This document shows, piece after piece, positions 16,717 to 26,002 of a stretch of 64,000 nucleotides of DNA (positions are counted from its first letter, which is position 1; each line of letters begins with the position of its first letter). The translations under genes were made by a program, and so were the position numbers. The notes under the pieces are model-generated. The model made no database searches and was not told the DNA's origin. It saw nothing but the letters and a program-made list of their open reading frames with translations. Source of the DNA: Rhizobium glycinendophyticum (GTDB lineage Bacteria > Pseudomonadota > Alphaproteobacteria > Rhizobiales > Rhizobiaceae); contig NZ_VFYP01000001.1 of the NCBI RefSeq assembly GCF_006443685.1, positions 2,542,001 to 2,606,000 of the forward strand, in the 5' to 3' direction.

Positions 16717-17943
16717 ATGAACCACCTGCCCCTTCTGCTCGCCGGCACCATCTTGTCCGCAACCGTCGTCGCCCTGCCCGCGAATGCCCAGCAGGCAGGC
16801 GCACCGGCCGAGACTCAGGCCCCCAACGCCCCCGACCAGCAGCCGGCATTTCAGGGACAGACCCGCGCGCCGCAACCGGCCCAACCCGCCGACATCGAGA
16901 CGGAAGTGGTGGCAGACGATCTGCCCCATCTCTGGTCGATGGAATTCCTCCCCGACGGCCGCATGCTGGTGACCGCAAAGGCCGGCGCCATGCACATTAT
17001 CGGCAAGGACGGCAAGGCTGGCCCCGAAATCTCCGGGGTCCCCAAGGTATTGGCCAATGGCCAGGGCGGCCTGCTCGACGTGGCGCTTGCTCCGGACTAT
17101 GAAACCTCGGGCAGGATCTTCTTCTCCTTCTCCGAACCCCGCGACGACGGCAACGGCACCTCGGTCGCTTCGGCCCATCTCGTCCCCGACGACCAGGGCG
17201 GCGGCGCTCTTGAGGACGTCGACGTCATCTTCCGCCAGATGCCGAGTTACGACGGCAACAAGCATTTCGGCTCCCGCCTCGCTTTCGGCCCAGAAGGCGA
17301 GCTCTACGTTACGGTTGGCGAACGGTCGGACCGCGAGCCCCGCGTCCAGGCCCAGGACCTGCAAAGCGGCCTCGGCAAGATCTTCCGCATCACCCAGACC
17401 GGTGAAGCCTTTGCCGGCAATCCCTTTGTCGGTGAGGACAAGGCGCAACCGGAAATCTGGTCGCTGGGCCACCGCAACCTGCAATCCGCCACGATCGACG
17501 GCCAGGGCCGCCTTTGGACGGTCGAGCATGGCCCGAGGGGCGGCGACGAGCTGAACCTGCCTCAGGCCGGCAAGAACTATGGCTGGCCGGAAGTCACCTA
17601 CGGCGTGGAATACAGCGGCGCAAAGGTCGGCGATGGCGTGACCCAGATGGCCGATACCGAGCAGCCCGTCTACTATTGGGATCCCGTCATCGCCCCCTCG
17701 GGCATGACTTATTACGACGCCGACGCCATCCCCGAATGGAAAGGCGCATTTTTGGTCGGCGGCCTCGTCAGCCAGGGCGTGGTCGTCCTGCACATGGAAA
17801 ACGACCGCGTGAAGCACGAGGAGCGAATAGACCTCGACGCCCGCATCCGCGACGTCAAGGTCGGCCCTGACGGCGCCGTCTACGCCGTCACCGAACAGCG
17901 CGGCGGCGGCAAGTCCACGATCGTCAAGCTGACCAAGGCTTGA
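16717..17943 (+). CDS. PQQ-dependent sugar dehydrogenase (soluble aldose dehydrogenase family)
   Basis: A 408-residue periplasmic beta-propeller of the GSDH/sorbosone dehydrogenase (YliI/Asd) family. A signal peptide ends at ANA-QQ (about residue 24), followed by a Pro/Gln-rich linker to about 60. The propeller contains LWSMEFLPDGRMLVT, GQGGLLDVALAPDY, the PQQ-site region IWSLGHRNLQSATI and the calcium-site region LWTVEHGPRGGDELN. Electrons normally pass to a cytochrome c or quinone. ATG 16717 follows GAGGAGATCGCG. No PQQ synthesis genes are in the window. Confidence 0.88.
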   Translation: MNHLPLLLAGTILSATVVALPANAQQAGAPAETQAPNAPDQQPAFQGQTRAPQPAQPADIETEVVADDLPHLWSMEFLPDGRMLVTAKAGAMHIIGKDGKAGPEISGVPKVLANGQGGLLDVALAPDYETSGRIFFSFSEPRDDGNGTSVASAHLVPDDQGGGALEDVDVIFRQMPSYDGNKHFGSRLAFGPEGELYVTVGERSDREPRVQAQDLQSGLGKIFRITQTGEAFAGNPFVGEDKAQPEIWSLGHRNLQSATIDGQGRLWTVEHGPRGGDELNLPQAGKNYGWPEVTYGVEYSGAKVGDGVTQMADTEQPVYYWDPVIAPSGMTYYDADAIPEWKGAFLVGGLVSQGVVVLHMENDRVKHEERIDLDARIRDVKVGPDGAVYAVTEQRGGGKSTIVKLTKA

Positions 17944-17971
17944 GCCACGGTTCCGCCTCTGGTCGCTGCAA

Positions 17972-18361
17972 TCAGGGGCGGAACGCCACCGGGTGATCGA
18001 CGAGGGCGCGGTCGACCGTCACCAGGCTCAGGCCTTCGACGTGACATTGCGCGAGCAGAAGCCGGTCGAACGGATCGCGGGTGGGCGGCGCCGGGTCGAG
18101 CGTATGCAGGACGTGCGCAACGTCTATTCCCAAAATCTCCAACCTGCCCAATTTCAAGTTTGCCGGGATATCCGAAAGCCGCATGCCCGTATCCAACTTC
18201 CCAAGCCTGCTTTTGATGGCAATTTCCCAGAGAGTGGCCACACTGACGAAGCCAGTTACACCGCCAACCGAGAAATGCCTGCTGATATGCCGGAATTGCT
18301 GATCGAAATTCCGCCTCAGAAGGGCGAGCACGATATGAGTATCGAGCAGCAGGCGCGGCAC
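17972..18361 (-). CDS. vapC: PIN-domain toxin (VapC family)
   Basis: A 129-residue PIN-domain ribonuclease. The first acidic residue Asp7 lies in LLLDTHIVL, Glu46 in SVATLWEIAIKS, and the C-terminal acidic pair in TRDPFDRLLLAQ (about 94-98) followed by LVTVDRAL. These are the four metal ligands, so the toxin looks intact. It starts with GTG at 18361, sharing its first base with the antitoxin stop codon (TAGTG), the tight coupling usual for type II toxin-antitoxin operons. Confidence 0.87.
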   Translation of the reverse strand: MPRLLLDTHIVLALLRRNFDQQFRHISRHFSVGGVTGFVSVATLWEIAIKSRLGKLDTGMRLSDIPANLKLGRLEILGIDVAHVLHTLDPAPPTRDPFDRLLLAQCHVEGLSLVTVDRALVDHPVAFRP

Positions 18362-18648
18362 TAGGGAAGCGGCCTCAGGAGAAAATCTTCAGGAAGCGGA
18401 TCATCGAAATCATCAGCAATATACGGGACTGCATTCTCGACACCGATTGACCGAAGGTGAGCCTGCATAGCCTCCCAATCGATGCCACCTTTCTTCGGCT
18501 TCGTCTCTTCCCCGCCTGCCCCCGCATGCGGCACCAGATCCAGCACCGGCTTGCCATCCCGCGTCACGGTCACGACTTCACCCTGCTCAACCGCCCGGGC
18601 GAGCGCGTCCAGATCGCGTGTGGCTTCCTGCAGGCTGACCGTCTTCAT
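18361..18648 (-). CDS. vapB: Phd/YefM-type antitoxin
   Basis: A 95-residue antitoxin: MKTVSLQEATRDLDALARAV, then GEVVTVTRDGKPVLDLVP is the Phd/YefM DNA-binding fold, followed by an acidic, probably disordered toxin-binding tail ending PEDFLLRPLP. ATG 18648 gives the canonical beginning; no clear Shine-Dalgarno lies in front. A TTGTTG/TGGTAT promoter ends only about 10 nt upstream, so the mRNA may be leaderless. The pair probably autoregulates. Confidence 0.85.
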   Translation of the reverse strand: MKTVSLQEATRDLDALARAVEQGEVVTVTRDGKPVLDLVPHAGAGGEETKPKKGGIDWEAMQAHLRSIGVENAVPYIADDFDDPLPEDFLLRPLP

Positions 18649-18702
18649 GCAACCGAGAATACCACAGGCCCTCGCCCCCCTCAACAAGGCCGAAAACGCC
18701 GA

Positions 18703-18728
18703 AAGGGCCCGCCTTGCGACGAGCCCTT
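18703..18728 (-). terminator. Possible terminator of the aminotransferase gene
   Basis: Arms AAGGGC (18703-18708) and GCCCTT (18723-18728) pair across a 14-nt loop; on the minus strand the 3' side continues TTTCGGCGTTTTCGG. The stem is short, so this is tentative. Confidence 0.4.
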
Positions 18729-18752
18729 CCAAAAAACCGATAAACGTGACGC

Positions 18753-20003
<1,251 letters not shown>

Positions 20004-20223
20004 TCAGGTCCAAGCTCTATGGCGAAAGAGCCCGGCCCTTTCAAGCGGAAAGCATCGCAGACGCGTGAAGAATCGCGTCACCATGGCAATCGCCCCGCCC
20101 GGCCCTTGCTGCGGTCACCCCACACCAATATGAGCACGAACCGGAATGGCCACAATTCCGTCTCGCTCCTGTCCAGAAGTGGGCGTTCCATCAGGCATCC
20201 GAGAGCAAGAGCGAGGATCCGCC

Positions 20224-20652
20224 ATGCCCCTTCAAGACCTGGACGCCAGACCGCCATCCCGCGCCAGCCGTTTTCGCCTTCGCATGGGAATCGTTGCAGC
20301 CCTTTTAATTGGCACTGCCTCAGTCGGCATTGCCAATCCGCAGACGGTCCCGCGCGAGCCTGTAGCGGGCACCACACAGGAGACCGCGCACTCCGCCCCA
20401 CTGCCTGCCAGCCGCGAGGTCACCTCAAGCATCAGCTTGATGACCACGCCAGCCCTCAACGCGCGGCACTCACCGGGAACCAGCTCGCTTCCAACGCCCG
20501 AGCGAAAGGTCCTGATCCTCCTGCTCGGTCTCTGTTTCGTCGTCATGGCTTTCGGGGGCTACGGGCTCTGGCGTCGCAGTGTCGAAGACTTGGTCCAGGC
20601 AAAGGTGCCAGGGCACAACCGTCCCGGAACCGGCAAAAGAAACACAAATTGA
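20224..20652 (+). CDS. Hypothetical two-helix membrane protein
   Basis: A 142-residue protein I do not recognise. A signal-like hydrophobic segment lies at about 23-40 (GIVAALLIGTASVGIA), then a Ser/Thr/Pro-rich extracytoplasmic stretch of about 55 residues, then a second membrane helix (VLILLLGLCFVVMAFGGYG) and a short basic C-terminus. ATG 20224 follows GAGGATCC; a longer frame is open upstream but carries no features. It lies 56 bp before the SQR-like gene on the same strand, whose promoter overlaps this gene's stop codon. Confidence 0.6.
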   Translation: MPLQDLDARPPSRASRFRLRMGIVAALLIGTASVGIANPQTVPREPVAGTTQETAHSAPLPASREVTSSISLMTTPALNARHSPGTSSLPTPERKVLILLLGLCFVVMAFGGYGLWRRSVEDLVQAKVPGHNRPGTGKRNTN

Positions 20653-20677
20653 TATCTATGTAGTTTCGTATATATAG
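20649..20677 (+). promoter_or_regulatory. Predicted promoter of the SQR-like gene
   Basis: TTGATA (20649-20654) and ATATAG (20672-20677) are separated by 17 bp. The -35 element includes the TGA stop of the preceding gene. Initiation near 20684 gives a leader of about 25 nt containing GGGAGGT before the ATG at 20709. Confidence 0.6.
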
Positions 20678-20708
20678 TAGCTTCCAGTAACACTGGGAGG
20701 TATCTAAT

Positions 20709-21995
20709 ATGCATAGGATTGCGGTCTTGGGCGCCGGTCTTGGCGGCACCATCATGGCTTACGAACTGCGCGATCGTCTCGGCAAGGAAGCCGAGATCCA
20801 CCTGATCAACAAGGGCGCGACCTATTCCTTCGTTCCCTCCAATCCCTGGGTGGCTGTCGGCTGGAGAGGGCGCGAAGAGATAGAGGTCGACCTACGCCCC
20901 GCCTGCGCCAAGCGCAACATCACGCTTCATCCGCAAGGCGCGCTTCGCCTGCAGGCATCTGAAGGCCGGATCGACATGCTCGACGGCTCCTCTCTTCCTT
21001 ACGACTATCTGGTGATCGCAACCGGGCCCGAACTGGCCTTCGATGAAATCGAGGGGTTCGGGCCACACAGCCATACCCAGTCCGTCTGCCACATCGATCA
21101 TGCGCTTGCAGCCAAGGAAGCGTTCGACAAGCTCGTTGCCAATCCCGGACCGGTCGTCATCGGCGCCGTCCAGGGCGCCTCTTGCTTCGGACCTGCCTAT
21201 GAGTTTGCCTTCATTCTCGACAAGGCACTCCGCGATGCCAAGGTGCGCGACCGCGTGCCGATGACCTTCGTCACGTCAGAACCCTATATCGGTCATCTCG
21301 GCCTGGACGGAGTCGGCGATACCAAAGGCCTTCTCGAAAGCGCGCTTCGCTCCAAGCACATCAAATGGGTCACCAATGCCCGCGTGCAGAGGTTCGATGC
21401 GGACAAGGTGACGGCCGAGGAGATGAATGACGACGGCACGGTGAAGGTCACGCACGAGATCCTGAGCACCTATACGATGATGCTTCCCGCCTTCCGCGGC
21501 GTATCTGCCGTTCGCGACATCGAGGGTCTGACCAATCCGCGTGGCTTCATCCTCGCCGATAAGCACCAGCAGAACCCCACCTTTCCCAACATCTTTTCGG
21601 TCGGCGTCTGCGTCGCCATTCCACCGCTCGGCAAGACACCGGTCCCGGTCGGCGTGCCGAAGACCGGCTTCATGATCGAATCCATGGTGACGGCCACCGC
21701 CCACAACATCGCCGCCCTCATCCATGGTGAAAAACCCGATGCCCAAGGCAGCTGGAACGCCGTCTGCCTCGCCGATTTTGGCGATGGGGGCATCGCTTTC
21801 GTTGCCCAACCGCAATTGCCGCCGCGCAACGTCAACTGGTCGTCGCAGGGCAAATGGGTTCACGCAGCCAAGATCGGCTTTGAAAAATACTTCCTCTACA
21901 AGGTGAAGCTCGGCAAGTCGGAGCCGTTCTACGAGAAACTGGCTCTGCAGGCATTGGGCATCGACAAGCTGAAGGCCGTCACTTTCGATACCTGA
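20709..21995 (+). CDS. Sulfide:quinone oxidoreductase-like FAD protein
   Basis: A 428-residue flavoprotein of the SQR/type II NADH dehydrogenase fold. The FAD motif GAGLGG is at 8-13, VIATGPEL at 103-110, and FSVGVCVAIPPLGKTP near 300 is the C-terminal FAD/quinone region. Cysteines at 127, 159 (in VQGASCFGP) and 301 fit SQR chemistry: C127 and C159 correspond to C128 and C160 of the well-studied enzyme. The third is placed earlier than the classical C356, so the SQR subtype is unsure. It would oxidise sulfide to polysulfide and feed the quinone pool. No BigR/SqrR repressor or persulfide dioxygenase is adjacent. Confidence 0.82.
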   Translation: MHRIAVLGAGLGGTIMAYELRDRLGKEAEIHLINKGATYSFVPSNPWVAVGWRGREEIEVDLRPACAKRNITLHPQGALRLQASEGRIDMLDGSSLPYDYLVIATGPELAFDEIEGFGPHSHTQSVCHIDHALAAKEAFDKLVANPGPVVIGAVQGASCFGPAYEFAFILDKALRDAKVRDRVPMTFVTSEPYIGHLGLDGVGDTKGLLESALRSKHIKWVTNARVQRFDADKVTAEEMNDDGTVKVTHEILSTYTMMLPAFRGVSAVRDIEGLTNPRGFILADKHQQNPTFPNIFSVGVCVAIPPLGKTPVPVGVPKTGFMIESMVTATAHNIAALIHGEKPDAQGSWNAVCLADFGDGGIAFVAQPQLPPRNVNWSSQGKWVHAAKIGFEKYFLYKVKLGKSEPFYEKLALQALGIDKLKAVTFDT

Positions 21996-22028
21996 CAGCC
22001 TCAACCTGGTGCAAGTCCAGGCCGCGAA

Positions 22029-22069
22029 CGTAGTCGCGCCTGCCCTGAGGGTGCCGCGACTACGATTTT
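22029..22069 (+). terminator. Terminator after the SQR-like gene
   Basis: A perfect 10-bp stem CGTAGTCGCG (22029-22038) / CGCGACTACG (22055-22064) is followed by ATTTTG. The loop is 16 nt. Confidence 0.75.
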
Positions 22070-22656
22070 GTATGGCTTACGCGAGAGCGCGCCGGATACG
22101 GCGCCCCGCCCAACCGCTTGAGCCGCTGAAATATACGTGATTATCAGCCTTTTTCGGTTGGAATCGAGTGCAGAAACGGATTTTCTGCTCGATGCGCTCG
22201 CGGACACGTCAATGCTGCACGCAAAATTTTCAACCGCAAAAATCCGTGATCGCATGCATATTTTTCGCGATCTGCATCGCAGGCGATGCAAATTTTCACG
22301 CGACGCCAAAATCGGTCTCTCCGGCGGGGCCACTTTCGGCTGCGGGCACTGAGAATGCAGGGATCTCGCACCTGGAACTGGAAAAACTTTCGCTTGCCAA
22401 TTAACCACAAACCAAGCACTCTTCCGCTGTTCGGGCAAATTTGCGAGCATGGGAAGACCTATAAACAGATGCGCGCCGGGGACGCTATAACAACCCCGGG
22501 CGGGCAACATTGGGACGTGTAGCAACGTGCTGGTATTGTCTGCGGTAACAAGGCCCCTTTCCTCACATTTCGACAAATGCCTGTCGCGCACCCGCAAGCG
22601 GGTAACATTGTAATGCTGCCCCGCCGAATATGGGCAGAGAGAAAAGGACCTGACGC
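22070..22656 (+). promoter_or_regulatory. Long non-coding region upstream of the cold-shock gene
   Basis: About 590 bp with no convincing gene. Its left half is much more AT-rich than the surroundings, with A/T tracts and a GCAGAAA/TTTTCTGC hairpin (about 22171-22189) plus three related repeats (separate entry). The right half holds likely cspA signals: TTGGGA-N17-GTATTG around 22510-22540, a CCCGC-AA-GCGGG hairpin around 22591-22602 in the probable mRNA leader, and AAAAGGA before the start. Long structured leaders are usual for cold-shock genes; here that is inferred. Confidence 0.5.
22221..22297 (+). repeat. Three degenerate AT-rich repeats (GCAAATTTTC type)
   Basis: GCAAAATTTTC (22221-22231), GCATATTTTTC (22256-22266) and GCAAATTTTC (22288-22297) recur at spacings of 35 and 32 bp, roughly three helical turns, each followed by a CGC-containing segment. 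They may be binding sites on one DNA face for a nucleoid-type or MucR-like regulator. No protein can be named. Confidence 0.4.
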
Positions 22657-22872
22657 ATGGCCGAGACTGGCACTGTAAAATTTTTCAACACCGACAAGGG
22701 CTTTGGCTTCATCAAGCCCGACAATGGCGGTGCGGACATCTTCGTTCACATCTCCGCCGTACAGGCTTCGGGCCTTTCGGGACTGACCGAGAACCAGAAG
22801 GTCAGCTTCGATACGGAACCCGATCGCCGTGGCAAAGGCCCCAAGGCCGTAAACCTGCAGATCTCCGGCTGA
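22657..22872 (+). CDS. Cold-shock protein (CspA family)
   Basis: A 71-residue single cold-shock domain that binds single-stranded RNA/DNA and acts as an RNA chaperone. RNP1 is KGFGFIKP and RNP2 is DIFVHISAV; the C-terminus KGPKAVNLQISG completes the five-stranded barrel. ATG 22657 follows AAAAGGACC. It is monocistronic, with a long leader region and its own terminator. Rhizobia carry many paralogues, so a numbered csp symbol is not given. Confidence 0.95.
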   Translation: MAETGTVKFFNTDKGFGFIKPDNGGADIFVHISAVQASGLSGLTENQKVSFDTEPDRRGKGPKAVNLQISG

Positions 22873-22905
22873 TTTCAAACAGCCGGCTTTGTCTACAAAT
22901 TACGG

Positions 22906-22929
22906 CCCGGCATCCATGCCGGGTTTTTT
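22906..22929 (+). terminator. Rho-independent terminator of the cold-shock gene
   Basis: An 8-bp stem CCCGGCAT (22906-22913) / ATGCCGGG (22916-22923) with a tight CC loop, followed by six Ts. Confidence 0.92.
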
Positions 22930-23018
22930 CATTCAGCTTGCGTTCAGCCGAGCGGGTCTAGGCTTCTTCCATAGCGTGATGCTTCAAACAGCACCGCCCT
23001 TTTCGAGGAAACGAAGCC

Positions 23019-23462
23019 ATGATGAAATTCGCGCAAAATGCATTCCTTGCGGCCGCAGTCACCCTGGTGCCCATGGCGGCAGCGACCCAGGCCGAAGCCG
23101 GCGACCGCTACTATCGCCATCACCGCCACAATGATGCCCTGGCGCTCGGCGCGCTTGGTCTGGCGACCGGCGTAATCGTGGGCTCCGTTCTGGCAAGCCC
23201 TCCGCCGCAACGCCGAGTTTATGTCGACCAAGGCCCGGTCTCCGTCTACGACGACCAGGATTACTACGTCGACGATTATCCGCCGCCGCCGCCGCAGCGT
23301 CGCCCGGTCTATCGCCCGCAGCCGGTCTACCAGTCCTATGCTATCGAACCCTGGACCGGCGCATGGCACCAGTATTGCTCGCAGCGTTATCGCAGCTTCA
23401 ATCCGCGGACCGGCACCTATATCGGCTATGATGGCCAGTCGCATTTCTGCACAGCCGGCTGA
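23019..23462 (+). CDS. BA14K-family secreted protein
   Basis: A 147-residue protein with a signal peptide (MMKFAQNAFLAAAVTLVPMA, cleavage after QAEA near residue 27), a glycine/alanine-rich hydrophobic segment (about 39-60), a Tyr/Asp/Pro-rich middle and the BA14K C-terminal motif: WHQYCSQRYRSFNPRTGTYI then YDGQSHFC, with two Cys likely forming a disulfide. The BA14K antigen of Brucella has lectin-like properties and affects the envelope. ATG 23019 follows GAGGAAACGAAGCC. Monocistronic. Confidence 0.85.
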   Translation: MMKFAQNAFLAAAVTLVPMAAATQAEAGDRYYRHHRHNDALALGALGLATGVIVGSVLASPPPQRRVYVDQGPVSVYDDQDYYVDDYPPPPPQRRPVYRPQPVYQSYAIEPWTGAWHQYCSQRYRSFNPRTGTYIGYDGQSHFCTAG

Positions 23463-23481
23463 TCAATCCAGCGAACATACG

Positions 23482-23503
23482 AAAAGCCCCTTGCGGGGCT
23501 TTT
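23482..23503. terminator. Bidirectional terminator
   Basis: AAAAGCCCC (23482-23490) / GGGGCTTTT (23495-23503) around a TTGC loop gives T-runs in both directions. It separates the converging BA14K and MBL-hydrolase genes. Confidence 0.9.
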
Positions 23504-23543
23504 CTGCGTTATGGGGCTCAGAGATCAGTCAATGCGCGACTGG

Positions 23544-24188
23544 TCAGAGGCCCTGGATGAACGGATTGCTGCGACGCTCGTCGCCGATGCGGCTTCCCGG
23601 CCCATGGCCGCAGATGAAGCCGACATCGTCACCCAGCGGCAGCACCTTCTCGCGAATGGATGTCATCAGAGTTTCGTGGCTGCCGCCCGGCAAGTCGGTA
23701 CGACCGACGGAGCCGTTGAACAGGACGTCGCCCAGATGCGCGAACTTCTGGCTCCGGTTGAAATAGATGACGTGACCCGGCGCATGGCCCGGGCAGTGAT
23801 AGACCTCGAATTCGTGGGTACCGAACGAAACCCGGTCCCCGTCCTCCAGCCATTGGTCGGGGGTGACGCTGCGCAGCCCGGAAATGCCGTAGGTCGCAGC
23901 CTGCGTTTCGATACGCTGCAGAAGCGGCAAATCGTCCTTGTGCGGCCCGATGATGGTAAGCCCGGTCCGCTCCTTCAGCTCGGCTGCACCGCCCGCATGA
24001 TCGAGATGACCATGAGTAAGCCAGATGGCCTTGAGATCGATCCGGTTCTCCGCGATCACCTCCAGGATGACATCGACGTCGCCGCCCGGGTCGACGATCA
24101 CGCCCTCGCGCGTCTCGTCATCGAACAGGATCGTACAATTCTGCTGGAACGGAGTGACGGGGATGATACCCGCTTGAACCTGACCCAT
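23544..24188 (-). CDS. MBL-fold metallo-hydrolase (GloB/YcbL-like)
   Basis: A 214-residue metallo-beta-lactamase fold hydrolase. The binuclear metal motif is THGHLDH (about 58-64), with the further ligands in CPGHAPGH, the bridging Asp in HLGDVLFNGSVGRTD and the final His in FICGHGPGS. The short length without the C-terminal glyoxalase II domain places it with YcbL-type enzymes (glyoxalase II-like or persulfide-related thioester hydrolases) rather than true GloB. Its ATG at 24188 gives MGQVQAGIIPVTPFQQNC, a common start in this group. Confidence 0.9.
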   Translation of the reverse strand: MGQVQAGIIPVTPFQQNCTILFDDETREGVIVDPGGDVDVILEVIAENRIDLKAIWLTHGHLDHAGGAAELKERTGLTIIGPHKDDLPLLQRIETQAATYGISGLRSVTPDQWLEDGDRVSFGTHEFEVYHCPGHAPGHVIYFNRSQKFAHLGDVLFNGSVGRTDLPGGSHETLMTSIREKVLPLGDDVGFICGHGPGSRIGDERRSNPFIQGL

Positions 24189-24259
24189 GACGCTGCCTTC
24201 CTTCTCATGTCGACGTCGAGCGACTTAGCATGCGCGATCTGCCAGCGGAATGGTTGTCA

Positions 24260-24424
24260 TCATCGGCTAAGGCCGTAGACCTGGGCAACAGGGCTTGCCG
24301 GCAACATGGAGGCCTGGGCGACGAGAAAGCCGGCAACGACGATCTTCGTCGTGAAAACCAGAATGGCGAGCGGCTTAAGGCTCGGCGTGGACGTTTCGGC
24401 TTCAGCATGGCTGGGGCTGATCAT
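24260..24424 (-). CDS. Small 54-residue single-pass membrane protein
   Basis: A short reading frame with an ATG at 24424 preceded by GAGAAGGAATAAGACC (good ribosome-binding site and spacing) and ending TGA at 24260-24262. The product begins MISPSHAEAETSTPSLK, then a clear membrane helix at about 18-40 (LAILVFTTKIVVAGFLVAQA), then a short Pro/Ala tail. It is not recognisable as a known family. It lies 71 bp downstream of the PetP promoter region on the opposite strand and upstream of the MBL hydrolase on the same strand, so it may share that transcript. Confidence 0.55.
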   Translation of the reverse strand: MISPSHAEAETSTPSLKPLAILVFTTKIVVAGFLVAQASMLPASPVAQVYGLSR

Positions 24425-24561
24425 GGTCTTATTCCTTCTCTCCGTCGGACAGTGTGCCCGACATCACTTGCCTGTGGCTGACGGTTCTTGTGCGGGCTTA
24501 ACGACAGGCGGAGCCAGAGGTTTCCACGGAATAGTGAAACTGTGCGAAGATCGTAAAATTG

Positions 24562-24590
24562 TTGGAATTTTGCTACACTTGCGCATAGCT
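24562..24590 (+). promoter_or_regulatory. Candidate promoter of the petP-petR-kinase operon
   Basis: TTGGAA (24562-24567) and ATAGCT (24585-24590) are 17 bp apart. The divergent gap 24425-24738 holds no other recognisable element; the resulting leader would be about 140 nt, so the assignment is weak. Confidence 0.3.
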
Positions 24591-24738
24591 TTGCCGCCGA
24601 ACGGCCAGAGCGCCGGCAATCACCTTCAGGCGAAGGCGGTCGGCAGCTGACCCACTGCATGGCCAAGGAAACGAAAACATGTCGACATCGGGACAAGGTT
24701 GATCAGACCGGTTGTTCGGCACGGAAAGGAATGACAGC

Positions 24739-25251
24739 GTGGTTCGACAGTCTGCGACAAAGACTGCCAAGAAGGTTCTCCCAGATCTCCCGGTGGTCGA
24801 TGACAAGGCAATTGATTTCGAAACGATCGAAAGCCTCTTCTTCGCCTACCGCGACTTCGTCTCCGATCCGGATGCGATCCTCGCCAAGCTGGGTTACGGC
24901 CGCGCTCATCACCGCGTCGTCCACTTCGTCAGCCGCCGCCCAGGCATGACGGTCGCGGACCTCCTCGGCATCCTGCAGATTACCAAGCAGAGCCTCGCCC
25001 GTGTGCTGAAGGAGCTGATCGACAGCGGCTATATCCGCCAGATGGCCGGTCCCGCCGACCGCCGCCAGCGCCGTCTCTACCCGACACTCGCGGGTCGCGA
25101 ATTGTCGCTCGCCCTGTCCGATCCACAATCCCGCCGCATCGCCCGGGCCATGGAGGGCATGAGCCTGGAAGAACGCGATACCGTGCGCCGCTTCCTGAAG
25201 GGCATGCAGCAGCAGACAGTCGACGTCGCGTTCGAAGAAGAAGGAGCCTGA
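24739..25251 (+). CDS. petP: MarR-family regulator (PetP-like)
   Basis: A 170-residue MarR-type winged-helix protein: FFAYRDFVSDPDAILAKLGY, the helix-turn-helix MTVADLLGILQITKQSLARV and the wing RQMAGPADRRQRRLYPT. The GTG at 24739 is chosen because AAGGA lies 8 nt upstream; a TTG at 24712 would add nine residues. The MarR gene directly followed by an OmpR-type regulator corresponds to petP-petR, named in Rhodobacter capsulatus where they are needed for cytochrome bc1 expression. The symbol is by analogy of type and order. Confidence 0.82.
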   Translation: MVRQSATKTAKKVLPDLPVVDDKAIDFETIESLFFAYRDFVSDPDAILAKLGYGRAHHRVVHFVSRRPGMTVADLLGILQITKQSLARVLKELIDSGYIRQMAGPADRRQRRLYPTLAGRELSLALSDPQSRRIARAMEGMSLEERDTVRRFLKGMQQQTVDVAFEEEGA

Positions 25252-25255
25252 CAAC

Positions 25256-25957
25256 GTGCTGAAGAAGATCGTTCTGACGGATGATGCGCCCCACCTTCTG
25301 GTCGTTGACGACGACACTCGTATTCGGGACCTTCTCCATCGCTTCCTGTCGGAAAAAGGGTTCCGCGTCTCGGTCGCGGCCGATGCGGCCGACGCCCGCC
25401 GCAAGCTCCAAGGTCTCAGCTTCGATCTCCTGGTACTCGACGTGATGATGCCGGGTGAAAGCGGGCTGTCGCTGACCCAGAGCCTGTCGGACGAAAAGAA
25501 GGTGCCGATCATCCTGCTCACTGCCCGCTCCGAAGCAGACAGCCGCATCGCCGGTCTCGAAGCGGGTGCGGATGATTACCTCGCCAAACCCTTCGATCCC
25601 CGAGAGCTCGTCCTGCGCATCAACAACATCCTCAAGCGCAATACCAATCCGGACGCGCCGAAAATCGAACAGATCATGTTCGGCCCGTACACCTTTTCCC
25701 TTCTGCGCAAGGAATTGCGCAAAGGCGCCGAGATCATCCGCCTGACCGACCGCGAGCAGGAAATCATGCTGCTATTTGCCGGCCGCGCCGGCGACACCAT
25801 TCCCCGCCACGAGCTGGTGGGCAACGATGCCGAGGTTGGCGAGCGGACCATTGATGTTCAGATCAACCGGCTGCGCCGCAAGATCGAAGACGACCCCGCC
25901 AACCCGGTCTGGCTGCAGACGGTACGTGGCATCGGCTATCGCCTGAGCATGGACTGA
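25256..25957 (+). CDS. petR: OmpR-family response regulator (PetR-like)
   Basis: A 233-residue response regulator. The receiver domain (about 12-125) has the acidic pocket VVDDDTR, phosphorylatable Asp62 in LLVLDVMMPGE, Thr in ILLTARSE and Lys in LAKPFDP. A C-terminal OmpR winged helix (about 140-232) ends VWLQTVRGIGYRLSMD. A GTG start at 25256 follows AAGGAG and lies 4 nt after the petP stop. It should be phosphorylated by the kinase encoded 45 bp downstream. Confidence 0.9.
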   Translation: MLKKIVLTDDAPHLLVVDDDTRIRDLLHRFLSEKGFRVSVAADAADARRKLQGLSFDLLVLDVMMPGESGLSLTQSLSDEKKVPIILLTARSEADSRIAGLEAGADDYLAKPFDPRELVLRINNILKRNTNPDAPKIEQIMFGPYTFSLLRKELRKGAEIIRLTDREQEIMLLFAGRAGDTIPRHELVGNDAEVGERTIDVQINRLRRKIEDDPANPVWLQTVRGIGYRLSMD

Positions 25958-26002
25958 GCGGGAACGGAACGGCGCCATCTGGCGTCGAGGAAGCAGAACA
26001 CG

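Noticed and set aside
16294..17817. A 507-codon minus-strand frame antisense to the sugar dehydrogenase
   Set aside because: The plus strand encodes a complete signal-peptide-bearing PQQ enzyme; the antisense frame has no motifs.
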